Shown one piece after another: positions 40,467 through 52,522 of a stretch of DNA of 64,000 bases; the stretch's first letter is position 1, and each line of letters opens with the position of its first letter. Origin of the DNA: Zhaonella formicivorans. GTDB taxonomy: Bacteria; Bacillota; DUOV01; Zhaonellaceae. Both the position numbers and the translations under genes were made by a program. The stretch spans positions 2,266,142 to 2,330,141 of the forward strand of contig NZ_CP085524.1 in assembly GCF_004353525.1 (NCBI RefSeq). The letters are read 5' to 3'. The notes under the pieces were generated by a model that searched no databases, was not told the DNA's origin, and worked only from the letters and a program-made list of their open reading frames with translations.

Positions 40467-42230
40467 ATGCGTGTGTTTAAAAGAATGACTTTGGCAACCA
40501 AGTTTATCGCTTCAGTGGCGCTGGTATTGTTTATCTGCGTGCTCATCCTGTTTTATTTGATAAATGTTCAGAATACCAAGCGGACGGAGGAGATCTACCT
40601 TGAACAGGCAAAAGTGATTGTCCGGCAACTTACAGCAGCCCGGGTATTTTTGTCAAATGTCCAGAATAAAATCAATACCGACAAGGACGGCAATTATGAA
40701 TTTAAGGGCATAAGCCCGGTCATCGGTTCCAAAATGATTGCCGATGAGTTCAATAAAGAAGGCGGATATAAGATTAAACATACGAGCCTTATGTACCGCA
40801 ACCCCGAAAATGCGCCTGATGAATGGGAAAAGAAGGTGTTGACCAAATTTGAGGGGCAAAAAACGGCAGCCGACTTTGCGGAGAAAGTAAAAATGCCGGA
40901 CGGGACAAAAGTACTGCGTTATGCCTATCCAATGCGGATTGAGGAGTCCTGTCTGGAATGTCACGGAGAACCCAAAGGGGAAAAGGATCTGACAGGATAT
41001 ACCAAAGAGGGGTATAAAGTGGGAGAACTGCGCGGGATGGTCAGTATAATCATACCGCTACCCGCCGTGAGCTTAATCTTTAATTCCAATTTCTTTGTTG
41101 TTGTGCTGGGCGGCTTTTTAACCATTATTTTGATTTTTTTCCTGGTCAGATACAGTATCTTAAAACCTTTGAAGGCAAACATGGAGGCTTTAAATGCTGT
41201 TGCTTCTGGAGACTTAACCCACACGCCGGAGATTAAGGAAGGCCAGGACGAAATGGTCCAGCTGAATAACGTGGCAGCCAAAATGGTAACAAATTTGCGG
41301 AAACTAATCGGCAAGGTAAATCAGAGCGCCGCCGATGTAACCGATTTCTCGGACCAGTTGAACCTGAGCGCCGATCAGACAGCCCAGGCTACCGAATCCA
41401 TCAGCCAGGTGGCTCAGGAACTGGCTGCCAACGCCCAGCTGCAGCTTGACTCCACCCTCAAGACCAAAGAACTGGCGGAACAAATGGCACAGCAAGCGGA
41501 ACAGATCAGCAGCAGCACCCAGAAAGCGACCGAAGCATCGACCTTGGTGGTGCAGCAGGTTGAATCGGGCAGCGATGCTATTGCTTCCACCATTGACCAA
41601 ATGGAAAGCATCTCCGCCACGGTAGCCAGTTCCCATGAGCTGGTGGAACAGCTATCCACCAGGTCCCAGGAGATAGGTAAAATTATTGAAGTAATTACCA
41701 ATATCGCCAGCCAAACCAATTTGTTGGCTTTAAATGCGGCCATTGAGGCAGCCCGTGCCGGTGAGCAAGGGCGGGGCTTTTCGGTTGTAGCGGAAGAAGT
41801 GCGCAAGCTGGCAGTCCTGTCGGCCCAGTCGGCGGGGGACATCAGCAATTTAATCAGGCTGGTGCTGGAGGATATCAACCATACTGTAGCTTCAATTAAT
41901 AAGAGCAGGGATATTGTCCAGGCGGGGATGAAAATCGCCGCCCAGGCCGGGGAGGCTTTCGGCCAGATCAGCCAGGCCATCGCCGAATCCCAGGCCCAGT
42001 CAGAAGCAGTATTTGCCGCAGCTAACCAGATCGTGGCAGCAGTTAACACCGTGCTGGCGGAAGTGGATGAGGTGGCCCGGCTGGCCGGTACCATGTTTGA
42101 CCGGACTTCGGAAGTGGCTGCGGCAACCGAGGAGCAGACTGCAACGATGCAGCAGATAGCTGCCTCCACCCAGGAACTGCACCAGCTGGCAATGAACCTG
42201 AAAACCATGGTAGCTGAGTTTAAGCTCTAG
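40467..42230 (+). CDS. Methyl-accepting chemotaxis protein with c-type heme sensor domain
   Basis: 587 residues. Membrane helix about 12-32, then an outside Tll0287-like (DUF3365) domain with [12 protein letters not shown], a CxxCH heme site at about 162-166. A second helix (about 205-225) is followed by HAMP and a cytoplasmic signalling domain with [20 protein letters not shown] and [18 protein letters not shown]. The heme should report redox state or bind a gas or ligand and steer motility. No other chemotaxis gene is in the window. Monocistronic. Confidence 0.9.
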   Translation: MRVFKRMTLATKFIASVALVLFICVLILFYLINVQNTKRTEEIYLEQAKVIVRQLTAARVFLSNVQNKINTDKDGNYEFKGISPVIGSKMIADEFNKEGGYKIKHTSLMYRNPENAPDEWEKKVLTKFEGQKTAADFAEKVKMPDGTKVLRYAYPMRIEESCLECHGEPKGEKDLTGYTKEGYKVGELRGMVSIIIPLPAVSLIFNSNFFVVVLGGFLTIILIFFLVRYSILKPLKANMEALNAVASGDLTHTPEIKEGQDEMVQLNNVAAKMVTNLRKLIGKVNQSAADVTDFSDQLNLSADQTAQATESISQVAQELAANAQLQLDSTLKTKELAEQMAQQAEQISSSTQKATEASTLVVQQVESGSDAIASTIDQMESISATVASSHELVEQLSTRSQEIGKIIEVITNIASQTNLLALNAAIEAARAGEQGRGFSVVAEEVRKLAVLSAQSAGDISNLIRLVLEDINHTVASINKSRDIVQAGMKIAAQAGEAFGQISQAIAESQAQSEAVFAAANQIVAAVNTVLAEVDEVARLAGTMFDRTSEVAAATEEQTATMQQIAASTQELHQLAMNLKTMVAEFKL

Positions 42231-42250
42231 CGCGCAAGCGCTAGAGCTTA
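42221..42250. other. Perfect 13-bp hairpin over the MCP stop codon
   Basis: TAAGCTCTAGCGC / GCGCTAGAGCTTA with loop GCAA, a GNRA tetraloop. The stop TAG is in the stem. No T-run follows, so it may protect the 3' end or act with the terminator 30 bp further on. Confidence 0.7.
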
Positions 42251-42278
42251 ATCGTCAGTCCTTACAGTAGTCGACATA

Positions 42279-42325
42279 AAAAAGCAACAGAGCTGTACAG
42301 AATCCTGTCCGCCCTGTTGCTTTTT
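42279..42325. terminator. Bidirectional terminator between MCP and murA
   Basis: AAAAAGCAACAG / CTGTTGCTTTTT with a loop of 23 bases; T-runs on both strands. Confidence 0.8.
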
Positions 42326-42488
42326 GACCCGGACCGGGCTTGGCCTCCGGACTTGCAGTCTGCCGGGCTCGTGCCTCTGCCGGGTAAGTTTTTAAAAACT
42401 AAAAATATTTTAGCAGATTTCTACTACAATGTATAGTTGAAAATGCGATGGAATTATAAAAAAGGATAAAATTTATCTTTAAATATCC

Positions 42489-43775
42489 TTATTCGCCCGA
42501 GCATGCACATTCGCCGGCTTGGCATTTTTCCCGCCGGATATCTGCGCCCACAGCCCGCAGCTTTTCTACCAGGTTATCATAGCCGCGGTCGATGTGGTGC
42601 AAGGCTCCTATTTCCGTCTGTCCTTCGGCCATCAGCCCGGCAATTACCAGGGCCGCTCCTGCCCGTAAGTCGGTGGCTTGGACCGGGGCTCCGGTCAAGC
42701 GTTCCACCCCTTTGACCACTGCGCTGTGCCCTTCGATAATAATCTGGGCGCCCATCCTTTTAAATTCATCTGCATGCATAAAGCGGTTTTCAAAAACTGT
42801 TTCGGTAATTACGCTTGTCCCTTTGGCGGTAGTCAGCAGGGCCATGAGCTGGGCCTGCATGTCGGTAGGAAAACCGGGGTAAGGCAAAGTTTTGATATCC
42901 ACTGCCTCTACCCTGCCGTTTCCTTTGACCCGGATGCCGGTAGGCTCTTCGGTAATTTCCACTCCCGCTTCCAAAAGCTTTGCCACCACCGGCTTAAGAT
43001 GGTCCACAATGACGTTTTCAATTAAGAGGTTGCTGCCCGTGGCAGCGGCCATTACCATGTATGTACCCGCCTCTATGCGGTCAGGAATAACCGCATGGGT
43101 TGCCCCTTTCAGACTTTTTACACCTTCGATTTTGATGATATTGGTTCCCGCCCCGGAAACGCGGGCTCCCATGCTGTTTAAAAAGCTGGCCAGATCCACT
43201 ATTTCCGGTTCCTCGGCAGCATTTTCGATAATAGTGGTGCCTTCCGCCAAGACTCCTGCCATCATGATATTTTCCGTGGCCCCCACACTGGGAAAATCCA
43301 GGTAGACTTTAGCTCCTACCAAACCGCTGGCGCTTGCTTCGATTAATCCATGCCCGATGTTAATGCTGGCTCCAAGAGCAGCCAGACCTTTCAGGTGCAG
43401 GTCGATGGGCCTGGTTCCAATGGCACAGCCGCCGGGAAGGGACATCTTGGCGCGGCCGAAACGGGCCAAGAGAGGTCCCATCACTAAAAAAGAAGCCCTC
43501 ATCCGGCGGACATAATCGTGGGTTGCTTCGGTACTTGTAATTTCTTCGGCGCAAATTTCCAACTCCTGCTCAGGGCCTCTGGAAATTTTTGCGCCTAAAC
43601 TATCTAAAACCTGGCACATCGAGTCTACATCGGCCAGGTGAGGGATCTCATGCAGCACACACTTGTCTTCAGCCAGGAGAGTAGCAGCAATAATTGGCAG
43701 GACTGCATTTTTTGCCCCGCTCACCGTGATGCTGCCTTCCAGGCGTTTTCCCCCGGTTACGATGATTTTCTCCAA
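42489..43775 (-). CDS. murA: UDP-N-acetylglucosamine 1-carboxyvinyltransferase
   Basis: 428 residues. [20 protein letters not shown] at the start and the loop [19 protein letters not shown] with the reactive Cys (about 116, target of fosfomycin) are present. It carries out the first committed step of peptidoglycan synthesis. It follows ywmB and the atp operon as in Bacillus. Confidence 0.95.
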   Translation of the reverse strand: MEKIIVTGGKRLEGSITVSGAKNAVLPIIAATLLAEDKCVLHEIPHLADVDSMCQVLDSLGAKISRGPEQELEICAEEITSTEATHDYVRRMRASFLVMGPLLARFGRAKMSLPGGCAIGTRPIDLHLKGLAALGASINIGHGLIEASASGLVGAKVYLDFPSVGATENIMMAGVLAEGTTIIENAAEEPEIVDLASFLNSMGARVSGAGTNIIKIEGVKSLKGATHAVIPDRIEAGTYMVMAAATGSNLLIENVIVDHLKPVVAKLLEAGVEITEEPTGIRVKGNGRVEAVDIKTLPYPGFPTDMQAQLMALLTTAKGTSVITETVFENRFMHADEFKRMGAQIIIEGHSAVVKGVERLTGAPVQATDLRAGAALVIAGLMAEGQTEIGALHHIDRGYDNLVEKLRAVGADIRREKCQAGECACSGE

Positions 43776-43857
43776 CTATTCTTTCCTCCCTGCTCGACTG
43801 TCTTTTCTATATTTCGTCACATTACCCTGAAATCCTGCAAAATCAGGGTAGGAAGAA

Positions 43858-44613
43858 TCAATACTCCCCGTTTAACAGGGGTGAACCCACACGGACAACA
43901 GTTTTTCCGGCAATATCATCATAGCTTAAGGCAATATTCAAATTGATTTTTCGTCCGTCAACTTTCAGGCTGTCCTTAATTAAAGGGGTATAGCCGCTTA
44001 TGCTGACCAGTTCCGGCCCGGAGACTCCTTCAACTCTTAAGGCGGCTACTTCCTTAAACATTTCGTAGACCAGCCGCTCTTTTTGTACCAGGGTAAGCTC
44101 TTTTTCCAGGGTCCCGGTAAAAATCACAGAGACCTTGGGACTTGCGCCCAATTTCTTAAAAGCAGCTTTGGCTTTTTCCTGCCAGTCCTCTAGATTTGTG
44201 CTGCTTCCCCGCTGGGTTAAATTAACCAGCAAATAAGTGCCGGACTGCTCGCTACCCCCACCCAAAGTCGCCAGGTTAGCGTAAAAAAAAGAGTCGGGCT
44301 CCAGATCGCCTTCCAAAATCATTCCTTGCAGGTGGTGCTCTCTCACGGCGGTAAGCTTAAAAACTGCCTCCGGATCAAAAGCCGCTGAGACGGCTTTTAA
44401 TATTTCAACCATTTTTCCGGGCTCTATTTGAGGGTATTTTAATTTTGCCCAAGCCTGGACATTTAATTCTTCCAAGTTTGCGCCAGCATGCATAAAGCTC
44501 TGATAAGCAGGATGGGTGCCGTTTCTTACAAAAGCCAGCGCCGGCAGGGCTGGGTTAAAATAAATTACAGTTATGAGTACGAGAAATGAAAGTACAGCCA
44601 AACGCTTTTGCAT
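43858..44613 (-). CDS. ywmB: YwmB family protein
   Basis: 251 residues. Signal peptide about 1-27 (LAVLSFLVLITVIYF then ALPALA). The body matches the YwmB/TATA-box-binding-like fold by length and by the ending SLKVDGRKINLNIALSYDDI, plus position between atpC and murA. Function is unknown in Bacillus; it is probably outside the membrane. Confidence 0.75.
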   Translation of the reverse strand: MQKRLAVLSFLVLITVIYFNPALPALAFVRNGTHPAYQSFMHAGANLEELNVQAWAKLKYPQIEPGKMVEILKAVSAAFDPEAVFKLTAVREHHLQGMILEGDLEPDSFFYANLATLGGGSEQSGTYLLVNLTQRGSSTNLEDWQEKAKAAFKKLGASPKVSVIFTGTLEKELTLVQKERLVYEMFKEVAALRVEGVSGPELVSISGYTPLIKDSLKVDGRKINLNIALSYDDIAGKTVVRVGSPLLNGEY

Positions 44614-44720
44614 CTTACACCTCCTAATTTTAGAACAGGTTTGGCAATGTGTCTAATGTGTAGTTTTACCATCTTCCCACCGGCTAATCAGTTGAAAGAA
44701 AAAAATACAAAATGAAAACA

Positions 44721-44751
44721 GGAAACCCGCGGCTTATTGCCGCGGGTTTCC
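44721..44751 (-). terminator. Terminator of the atp operon
   Basis: Perfect stem GGAAACCCGCGGC / GCCGCGGGTTTCC, loop TTATT, T-rich tract on the minus strand. Confidence 0.85.
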
Positions 44752-44856
44752 TGCCCTTAGGTTAATTGCTAAATTCATAGCAATATTATAATGTTTCTAC
44801 CTGGCTGCCCCATTTTCCTGCAGGGAATAGGTGGGATTTTTATTTCATGCCGGCCT

Positions 44857-45255
44857 TTATTCCGCTGCTTTAATTCTGGCCAGAGCCTTGCGCAAAGCCA
44901 GCTCAGCCCGCTGTACATCCAGGCCTTCAGGACGCTCTCGGAGCCGTTTTTCAGCCCTTTCCTTGGCCCGTTTGGCCCTCTGCAGGTCTATTTCCTCTTT
45001 TCGTTCAGCGGTATCGGCCAAAATTGTTGCTTTGTTTTCATATACTTCCATAAAGCCGCCGCTGATGGCCAGCTTATTTTCCTTGCCTTCGATCTTATAC
45101 TCCAGGACACCGGGGGCAAGGCCGGTAACTAGCGGAGCATGTCCCGGCAAAATACCTAAATAGCCGTTACTTCCCGGCGCAACCAAAGAATCCACTTCCT
45201 CACGGAGCACCAGGCGTTCCGGCGAAACTACTTCCATTACGATTTTTGCAAGCAT
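44857..45255 (-). CDS. atpC: ATP synthase F1 subunit epsilon
   Basis: 132 residues from ATG 45255 (AAGGGCG upstream). VVSPERLVLREEVDSLVAPG and NGYLGILPGHAPLVTGLAPG are conserved. The C-terminal helical pair (about 85-132) is present and may inhibit hydrolysis. Last gene of the operon. Confidence 0.95.
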   Translation of the reverse strand: MLAKIVMEVVSPERLVLREEVDSLVAPGSNGYLGILPGHAPLVTGLAPGVLEYKIEGKENKLAISGGFMEVYENKATILADTAERKEEIDLQRAKRAKERAEKRLRERPEGLDVQRAELALRKALARIKAAE

Positions 45256-45268
45256 ACAGATCACGCCC

Positions 45269-46684
<1,416 letters not shown>

Positions 46685-46742
46685 TCACCCCTTTGCTAAT
46701 TAACTCCCTAGTAAATAATGACGCAGCATTAGAATAACTTCG

Positions 46743-47597
46743 TTATTCTAATGCTGCTGCGCCGCCCACGATTTCGGTGATTTCCCTGGTAATGGCAGCC
46801 TGACGGGCGCGGTTGAAGGACAATGTCAATTTTTGAATCATTTCTCCCGCGTTGTCGCTGGCTGCATCCATAGCCGTCATCCTGGCGCCATGCTCGCTGG
46901 CTTTGGCCTCTAAAAGGGCCTTGTAAATCAGGGTTTCTAAATAGCGAGGCAGCAGTGTATGCAGCACTTCCTTGGCGGACGGCTCGTAAATATAGTCAAC
47001 TTCGGCGCTGTTTTCTTTTTTCTCTACTTTTGTAACCGGCAGCAGCCTCTCTGTAAGCGGCTGCTGGCGAATAGCCGAATAGAATTTGGTATAGACCAGG
47101 TTCAATTCCTGAACCTCTCCCGAGATATAAATTTGAGCCAGTTCTCTGGCCAGTTCCCGGGCTTGGATGTAGTTAGGGTCATCGCCCAAGTCCAGGTACT
47201 CCCGCAGGAGGGTATAGCCTCTCCGGCGGAAATAATCCCTGCCTTTTTTACCAACGGCGATGATTACGCTCTCCTTGTCGTTTTCCCTGATTAGGGACTC
47301 GGTCAGCCGGATGAGGTTGGCGTTATAGCCGCCGCATAAACCCCGGTCGGCGGTTATAACCACATATCCCACTCGGGAAGTTTCCCGGGAATCCAACAAA
47401 GGATGGCTGTAATCCTCGCTGCCGTGAACGAGCCTGCCCAATACCTCCTGCAGCTTTGCGGAATAAGGACGGGCAGAGACTACCTTGTTTTGGGACTTAC
47501 GGAGCTTAGCGGCTGCCACCATTTTCATGGCCTTGGTTATTTTCTGCGTGCTCTCAATACTCCTGATGCGCCGCTTGATGTCCCGCATTCCTGGCAT
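46743..47597 (-). CDS. atpG: ATP synthase F1 subunit gamma
   Basis: 284 residues. MRDIKRRIRSIESTQKITKA at the start and ITREITEIVGGAAAL at the end form the central rotor coiled coil. Full length. Confidence 0.97.
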   Translation of the reverse strand: MPGMRDIKRRIRSIESTQKITKAMKMVAAAKLRKSQNKVVSARPYSAKLQEVLGRLVHGSEDYSHPLLDSRETSRVGYVVITADRGLCGGYNANLIRLTESLIRENDKESVIIAVGKKGRDYFRRRGYTLLREYLDLGDDPNYIQARELARELAQIYISGEVQELNLVYTKFYSAIRQQPLTERLLPVTKVEKKENSAEVDYIYEPSAKEVLHTLLPRYLETLIYKALLEAKASEHGARMTAMDAASDNAGEMIQKLTLSFNRARQAAITREITEIVGGAAALE

Positions 47598-47636
47598 TGT
47601 AGGTTCACCACCTTTATGGCGCAGTGCGCTGCAGAA

Positions 47637-47665
47637 TCAGCCGTCAGCTTACAGCCTTCAGCATA
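47637..47665. repeat. Heptad array between atpG and atpA
   Basis: About four units inside the operon, hence transcribed. Confidence 0.75.
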
Positions 47666-47716
47666 CTTTCACTGACGCACGCGCTGCATTAAAGTTTTGT
47701 GAAATATTTAATCGGT

Positions 47717-49225
47717 CTACGCTGTAAATGTTGCTTTGAATTCTTCGATTGCTTTCTTTAAGCTCTCAATCAGTTCATCGGAAAGCTTGCCGCTTGTGAC
47801 AATCTCTTTTAAGATGTCGGGATGGCTGTTTTTCATGAAAGTCAAAAATTCAGCCTCAAATTTCCTGACTTTGTCAACAGGTACATCGTCCAGGTAGCCG
47901 TTAACGGCGGTATAGATGCTGACTACCTGTTCCTCTACCGGCATCGGCTCATACTGGCCCTGTTTCAGGATTTCCACGATCCGCTCACCACGGGCCAGGC
48001 GGGCCTGGGTGGCTTTATCCAGGTCAGAACCGAACTGGGCAAAAGCTGCCAGCTCCCGGTACTGAGCCAGGTCAATCCTCAGGCGTCCGGCAACCTGCTT
48101 CATGGCCTTGATTTGGGCAGCGCCCCCTACCCGGGATACGGAAATACCCGGGTTAATTGCAGGACGCACCCCGGAATAGAACAGGTCGGACTCAAGGAAA
48201 ATCTGACCGTCAGTAATAGAAATAACGTTAGTAGGAATGTAAGCCGACACGTCACCGGCCTGGGTTTCAATTACAGGCAAAGCTGTAAGTGAACCGCCGC
48301 CCATTTCATCGCCCAGCTTGGCAGCCCGCTCCAACAGGCGGGAGTGGAGATAAAATACATCACCGGGATAGGCTTCCCGGCCCGGCGGACGGCGCAAGAG
48401 CAGCGATAACTCCCTGTAGGCAGCTGCCTGTTTGGATAAGTCATCGTAAATCACCAGCACGTCTTTGCCGTTGTACATAAACTCTTCACCCATGGCGCAG
48501 CCGGCATAGGGAGCAATATACAGCATAGGCGCCGGCTCACTGGCCGAGGCGGAAACAACTATGGAATAATCCATGGCGCCGTGGTCTTCCAGGGTTTTGA
48601 CAACCCCGGCCACGGTTGAGGCCTTCTGGCCTATGGCCACATAGATGCAGATCACATTTTGGCCTTTTTGGTTGATAATGGTGTCAACTGCCAGGGCGGT
48701 TTTACCCGTCTGCCGGTCACCGATGATCAGTTCCCGCTGTCCCCGGCCAATGGGCACAAGCGAGTCAATAGCTTTTAAACCGGTCTGCAGCGGCTGGTGC
48801 ACTGACTTACGGTAAATAACCCCAGGGGCAGGCGACTCCACGGGCCTGAACTTATTGGTTGTGATGGGGCCCTTGCCGTCGATGGGCTGTCCTAACGCGT
48901 TAACTACACGGCCAATTAAGGCTTCGCCTACCGGAACTTCCACGATCCGGCCGGTGCGTTTGACTTGGTCACCTTCTTTGATCCCGGTATAAGGACCGAG
49001 GATAACGCAACCGATGTTATCTTCCTCCAGGTTCAGCACCATGCCGAAAATGCCGCCGGGAAATTCCAGCATTTCCCCGGCCATGGCTTTTTCCAAGCCA
49101 AAAACCCGGGCAATGCCGTCCCCTACCTGGATTACAGTTCCCACTTCGGAAACCTCAACCCCGGACCGGAAATTAGCGATCTTGTCTTTCAAGATCGAGC
49201 TGATTTCATCCGGCCTTAAACTCAT
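47717..49225 (-). CDS. atpA: ATP synthase F1 subunit alpha
   Basis: 502 residues from ATG 49225 (GAGG eight bases upstream). Walker [16 protein letters not shown] and [17 protein letters not shown] are present. Non-catalytic nucleotide sites. Confidence 0.98.
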   Translation of the reverse strand: MSLRPDEISSILKDKIANFRSGVEVSEVGTVIQVGDGIARVFGLEKAMAGEMLEFPGGIFGMVLNLEEDNIGCVILGPYTGIKEGDQVKRTGRIVEVPVGEALIGRVVNALGQPIDGKGPITTNKFRPVESPAPGVIYRKSVHQPLQTGLKAIDSLVPIGRGQRELIIGDRQTGKTALAVDTIINQKGQNVICIYVAIGQKASTVAGVVKTLEDHGAMDYSIVVSASASEPAPMLYIAPYAGCAMGEEFMYNGKDVLVIYDDLSKQAAAYRELSLLLRRPPGREAYPGDVFYLHSRLLERAAKLGDEMGGGSLTALPVIETQAGDVSAYIPTNVISITDGQIFLESDLFYSGVRPAINPGISVSRVGGAAQIKAMKQVAGRLRIDLAQYRELAAFAQFGSDLDKATQARLARGERIVEILKQGQYEPMPVEEQVVSIYTAVNGYLDDVPVDKVRKFEAEFLTFMKNSHPDILKEIVTSGKLSDELIESLKKAIEEFKATFTA

Positions 49226-49302
49226 ATATTTCACCTCGCATGTTTACGTTAACCTACAAAATAAATTCTAAACTTACAACAGTTATTCTGATTTTGAAGC
49301 CT

Positions 49303-49365
49303 AGCCAACAGCCGTCAGCCTAAACATTATTTTGCTGTTGGCTGAAAGCTGGGAGCTGACAGCTA
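49303..49365. repeat. Inverted heptad arms between atpA and atpH
   Basis: CCAACAGCCGTCAGCC and GCTGTTGGCTGAAAGC-type arms can pair into a hairpin in the atp mRNA. Confidence 0.7.
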
Positions 49366-49899
49366 TCCCATAAGAATCTCTTTCATCTTCTGCAGGCGGG
49401 TGGCGATGGAGCCATCCAGCACTTTATCCCCGATCTTAATTATTGCCCCGCCGATAATCCCCTTATCCACTTTATGGATGAGGCGCACATTCTTGCCTGT
49501 GGACTGGGATAACTTTTGTTCCAGGTCCTTTTTGTCTTCCTGGGACAGCTCGGCGGCACTCCTGACTTCCGCTTCAATGATGTTGCGCTGCCTGTCAGCC
49601 AGTTTGGTATATGCTTTGACTATACCGGTAAGAAACCGTTCCCGGCGTTTTTCCAGCAGCACATAGAAGAAGTTTTCGGTAAGTTGATGCAGCTTTCCGG
49701 CGAAGATTTGGTCAAAAACCCACCGTTTTTCCGGGGCTGGAATGAGCTGGTTGTCCAGCATCCGCCTGAATTCTTCGCTTTCTGCCGCCACCCGGAGAAT
49801 TTGATTCAATTCCTCTTCAATCCGGTCTAAGAGATTATTTTCCAAGGCCAGCTCAAAGAGGGCCTGTGCATAGCGGTGCGCTACTGCCTGATCACTCAT
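49363..49899 (-). CDS. atpH: ATP synthase F1 subunit delta
   Basis: 178 residues. AHRYAQALFELALENNLLDR at the start and DKGIIGGAIIKIGDKVLDGS at the end are the family blocks. Forms the outer stalk with subunit b. Overlaps atpF by 4 bp. Confidence 0.95.
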   Translation of the reverse strand: MSDQAVAHRYAQALFELALENNLLDRIEEELNQILRVAAESEEFRRMLDNQLIPAPEKRWVFDQIFAGKLHQLTENFFYVLLEKRRERFLTGIVKAYTKLADRQRNIIEAEVRSAAELSQEDKKDLEQKLSQSTGKNVRLIHKVDKGIIGGAIIKIGDKVLDGSIATRLQKMKEILMG

Positions 49900-50399
49900 T
49901 GTACTTCGCCCACCCCTGCTACAAATTCCTTAAGCAGCTTCTCATGGTCTTTGGGCGAAAGTTCTCTTTCAATCACCTTGCCGGCTGCCATGATAACCAT
50001 GCCGGCAATCTCGCCCCGGATCTCAGCCAAAGCTTTAGCTTTTTCACCTTCGATTTCAGCTTTGGCCCTGGCCAGGGTTTTACCGGCTTCCTCCCGGGCC
50101 TCGGCAAGAATCTGCTCCTTCATGCTTTCACCCAGCTTGGTAGCGCGGCTGATAATTTCCTGGGCTTCATTCTTAGCATTGGAAATTTGCTCTTCATACT
50201 TGGCTAAAAGAGCGCTTGCCTCTTCCCTGGCCTTTTGAGCTTCCTCCAAGGAACCGGCGATCCGCTGCTCCCGCTCTGCCAAAATCCGGCCAACCGGTTG
50301 GTAGAGAAATTTATATAAAAAGCCAATGACAATCAGCAAGTTGATTGCCATCAAAATGAAGGTCCAGACGTCAAAATTAAGAGCCTTCAGTACTTCCAT
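49896..50399 (-). CDS. atpF: ATP synthase F0 subunit b
   Basis: 167 residues from ATG 50399 (GGAGGTGAGG six bases upstream). One membrane helix (about 8-28) and a long charged helix. Stator stalk. Confidence 0.95.
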   Translation of the reverse strand: MEVLKALNFDVWTFILMAINLLIVIGFLYKFLYQPVGRILAEREQRIAGSLEEAQKAREEASALLAKYEEQISNAKNEAQEIISRATKLGESMKEQILAEAREEAGKTLARAKAEIEGEKAKALAEIRGEIAGMVIMAAGKVIERELSPKDHEKLLKEFVAGVGEVQ

Positions 50400-50498
50400 G
50401 TCAAGCCTCACCTCCGGCCTAAAAATAGTACGTGGGCGAATAAGAGAGCCTCTCTTATCCGCCCAAGGGCTGTGCCGCATAGCGGCCTTCCGGCCGCC

Positions 50499-50592
50499 TC
50501 CTTAGTCCTTAGTCGTTAGTCATTAGTTTGTTGTTAGCATCTAATTTCCAAAAAAGGAATGTAAGACTAAGGATTAAGGACTAACGACTGAC
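50499..50592. repeat. T-form heptad inverted arms between atpF and atpE
   Basis: CCTTAGTCGTTAGTCATTAG (50506-) and ACTAAGGATTAAGGACTAAC (50566-) can pair. A C/T variant of the heptad, inside the operon. Confidence 0.7.
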
Positions 50593-50613
50593 CCAAAAGA
50601 GTGCTAGCTAGTA

Positions 50614-50832
50614 TTAGAGCTTTGTCCACATTAAGATAGCGATAACGAAGGAAAAGAGCGTCAACGCTTCCATAAAGGCCAGGGCTAAAAGCAGATTAGT
50701 TCTGATATCCCCTGCGGCTTCAGGTTGACGGGCAATGCCCTCCATAGCTCCCCTGGCAGCATTACCTTGGCCAAGAGCAGAACCCAGGGCTGCTAAACCG
50801 ATTGCCAGTCCAACGCCAATAAAACCTAACAT
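50614..50832 (-). CDS. atpE: ATP synthase F0 subunit c
   Basis: 72 residues, two membrane helices with the polar loop ARQPEA. The ion-carrying Glu is in [13 protein letters not shown]. The residue after Glu is Ala and the sodium-type ES/ET pair is missing, so proton coupling is predicted. Confidence 0.95.
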   Translation of the reverse strand: MLGFIGVGLAIGLAALGSALGQGNAARGAMEGIARQPEAAGDIRTNLLLALAFMEALTLFSFVIAILMWTKL

Positions 50833-50921
50833 GACTAAACCTCCCTTCTTTTGTTAAGCACAACCAAATTCTTTTGAGTTAAGATGGTTAATTGCAAATA
50901 ATTTTTTGCTTAAAGGCTTTG

Positions 50922-51008
50922 AGCCTTCAGCCTTCAGCTGTCAGCGATCAGCCTTTATTTTTAAAATTCAATTAAAAGCTGATGGCTAACAGCTGATAGC
51001 TGATGGCC
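50922..51008. repeat. Inverted heptad arms between atpE and atpB
   Basis: Forward units 50922-50953 and reverse units 50976-51008 with a short AT spacer. Confidence 0.8.
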
Positions 51009-51034
51009 GACCCTAGAGACAATCTTAAGAGCTA

Positions 51035-51724
51035 TTAGTGGCCGTGTACCATAGCGGCGATGTAAGTTGTGGTCAGGAGTGTGAACACAAAAGCCTGGAT
51101 GAAGCCCATCAGCACACCTAACATCTGAATTGGTACGGGAGCGAAAAGGGGCACCAGGGTAAAGAGAATTACTACCACCATTTCCTCCCCGAACATATTG
51201 CCAAAAAGACGGAGCGACAGGGAAACCGGTTTGACCAGTTCCTCAATCACATTCAAAGGAGCAAGAACGGGAGTGGGGGAAAGAAAATGCTTTAAGTATT
51301 CCACCAACCCTTTGTTCTTAATTCCAATTAACTGCACGGTGATAATGGTGGTCACCCCAAAAGCCGCCGTAGTGCTGAGGTCCATGGTCGGGGGCTTCAT
51401 TTCGGGAATAAACCAGGCCCAGTTTAAAAACAAGATGAAGATAAACAAGGAGCCTACCAAAGGGATGTATTTTTTACCCCCGTGGCCCAAAACGGATTCC
51501 AGGAGCCCGTATAAAAATTCAACTATCATTTCCGGAAAATGCTGTTTGCCTGAAGGGATAAGCTTCAAATTCCTGGTAGAGATAAGCACCAGCGTAAACA
51601 AAACAGCCATTACAATCCAGGCATTCACCACTGTTGAGGAAACCGGTATGGGACCGATCTGAAAAACGGTATGGGGCTTTAGGTGTTCCATAATATTTGC
51701 TAATTCCGCTATTCTTTCCTGCAC
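51035..51724 (-). CDS. atpB: ATP synthase F0 subunit a
   Basis: 229 residues, five to six membrane helices. SLSLRLFGNMFGEEMVVVIL includes the essential Arg. Ion half-channels. Confidence 0.95.
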   Translation of the reverse strand: MQERIAELANIMEHLKPHTVFQIGPIPVSSTVVNAWIVMAVLFTLVLISTRNLKLIPSGKQHFPEMIVEFLYGLLESVLGHGGKKYIPLVGSLFIFILFLNWAWFIPEMKPPTMDLSTTAAFGVTTIITVQLIGIKNKGLVEYLKHFLSPTPVLAPLNVIEELVKPVSLSLRLFGNMFGEEMVVVILFTLVPLFAPVPIQMLGVLMGFIQAFVFTLLTTTYIAAMVHGH

Positions 51725-52027
51725 TTAACTCACCCCTTTCATTTTGAAAATAGCAATTATACGCGGGTGGTAAAAAACAAACTGCAACAGCAGCCCTGCA
51801 AGTGCCCCCAGCAAAAACGCCTCACCCTGCAGGCCGGCTATCACCAGCACCGCCAGGGAGACAGCCATTTTTAAAAGGACCCGGCCCATCAGCCGATTAT
51901 AGGTTTTGAAGGGCTTTTCTCCTCCACGGGGCACAAGAGCTTTAACCACCAAAAAGGAATTTAAAACTGTAAACGGGAGGGCAAAAACCACCCCAAGTAA
52001 AAATTCTTTGTAATCAACACCGGTCAT
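51725..52027 (-). CDS. atpI: ATP synthase subunit I
   Basis: 100 residues with four hydrophobic segments. It lies between the AtpZ-like gene (4-bp overlap) and atpB. AtpI helps assemble the c ring in some species. Confidence 0.8.
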   Translation of the reverse strand: MTGVDYKEFLLGVVFALPFTVLNSFLVVKALVPRGGEKPFKTYNRLMGRVLLKMAVSLAVLVIAGLQGEAFLLGALAGLLLQFVFYHPRIIAIFKMKGVS

Positions 52028-52320
52028 TTGTCCATACCTTTGTCATCTTGGTAATCTTCTTCCCGTCCAATTTTTTTGACCGCAGCTTCCTTGCCGGGCG
52101 GCTTAAATTTTTCCAGCAAGTACAATTCCTGCAGCAAGGAGTAAAAAGATACCCCCACTCCAAGCAAAATTCCTGCCAGCATCAGGAAAGGGGCAGTTCC
52201 CAGTTTCCGGTCAAGCAGGTTACCCCCAAAATAGCCCAGCAAAATACTTGCAGCCATGGTTATACCAAAAGAAAAGGCAAAATTCGCATACCGGGCGTAA
52301 TTCCAGTAATCTTTTTTCAA
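52024..52320 (-). CDS. atpZ: AtpZ/AtpI-family protein
   Basis: 98 residues, two membrane helices (about 12-30 and 40-62; GITMAASILLGYFGGNLLDR), then a charged tail. First gene of the operon; AtpZ proteins are linked to ion supply for ATP synthase. Confidence 0.8.
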   Translation of the reverse strand: MKKDYWNYARYANFAFSFGITMAASILLGYFGGNLLDRKLGTAPFLMLAGILLGVGVSFYSLLQELYLLEKFKPPGKEAAVKKIGREEDYQDDKGMDK

Positions 52321-52522
52321 TTACTGCTTCCCCCTATATTTTCGGGCTAATTAAACTCTTCTTTACAATTCCCAGGGAATGAGAAATTATACCTTTTTTT
52401 GGTGGAATGCTTAAACCTGCTTTATAATTTAAGCCTGTGTACTATTCGACTCATGTTTACCAAATTCCTTGTTTTGTTTTGGTATTTTTATTAGATATCT
52501 TGCTGGAAATTATTTAAAATTT
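52321..52522. other. Intergenic region upstream of the atp operon
   Basis: 202 bp AT-rich, no gene. Should hold the atp promoter; none chosen. Confidence 0.3.

Noticed and set aside
41414-42208. 264-codon frame opposite the MCP gene
   Set aside because: Shadow of the Ala/Gln-rich signalling domain; no start context and no family.
47822-48292. 156-codon frame opposite atpA
   Set aside because: Antisense to a conserved gene with no independent support.
50614-50832. Sodium-coupled ATP synthase
   Set aside because: The c subunit lacks the Ser/Thr after the key Glu and the tyrosine that complete a sodium site.
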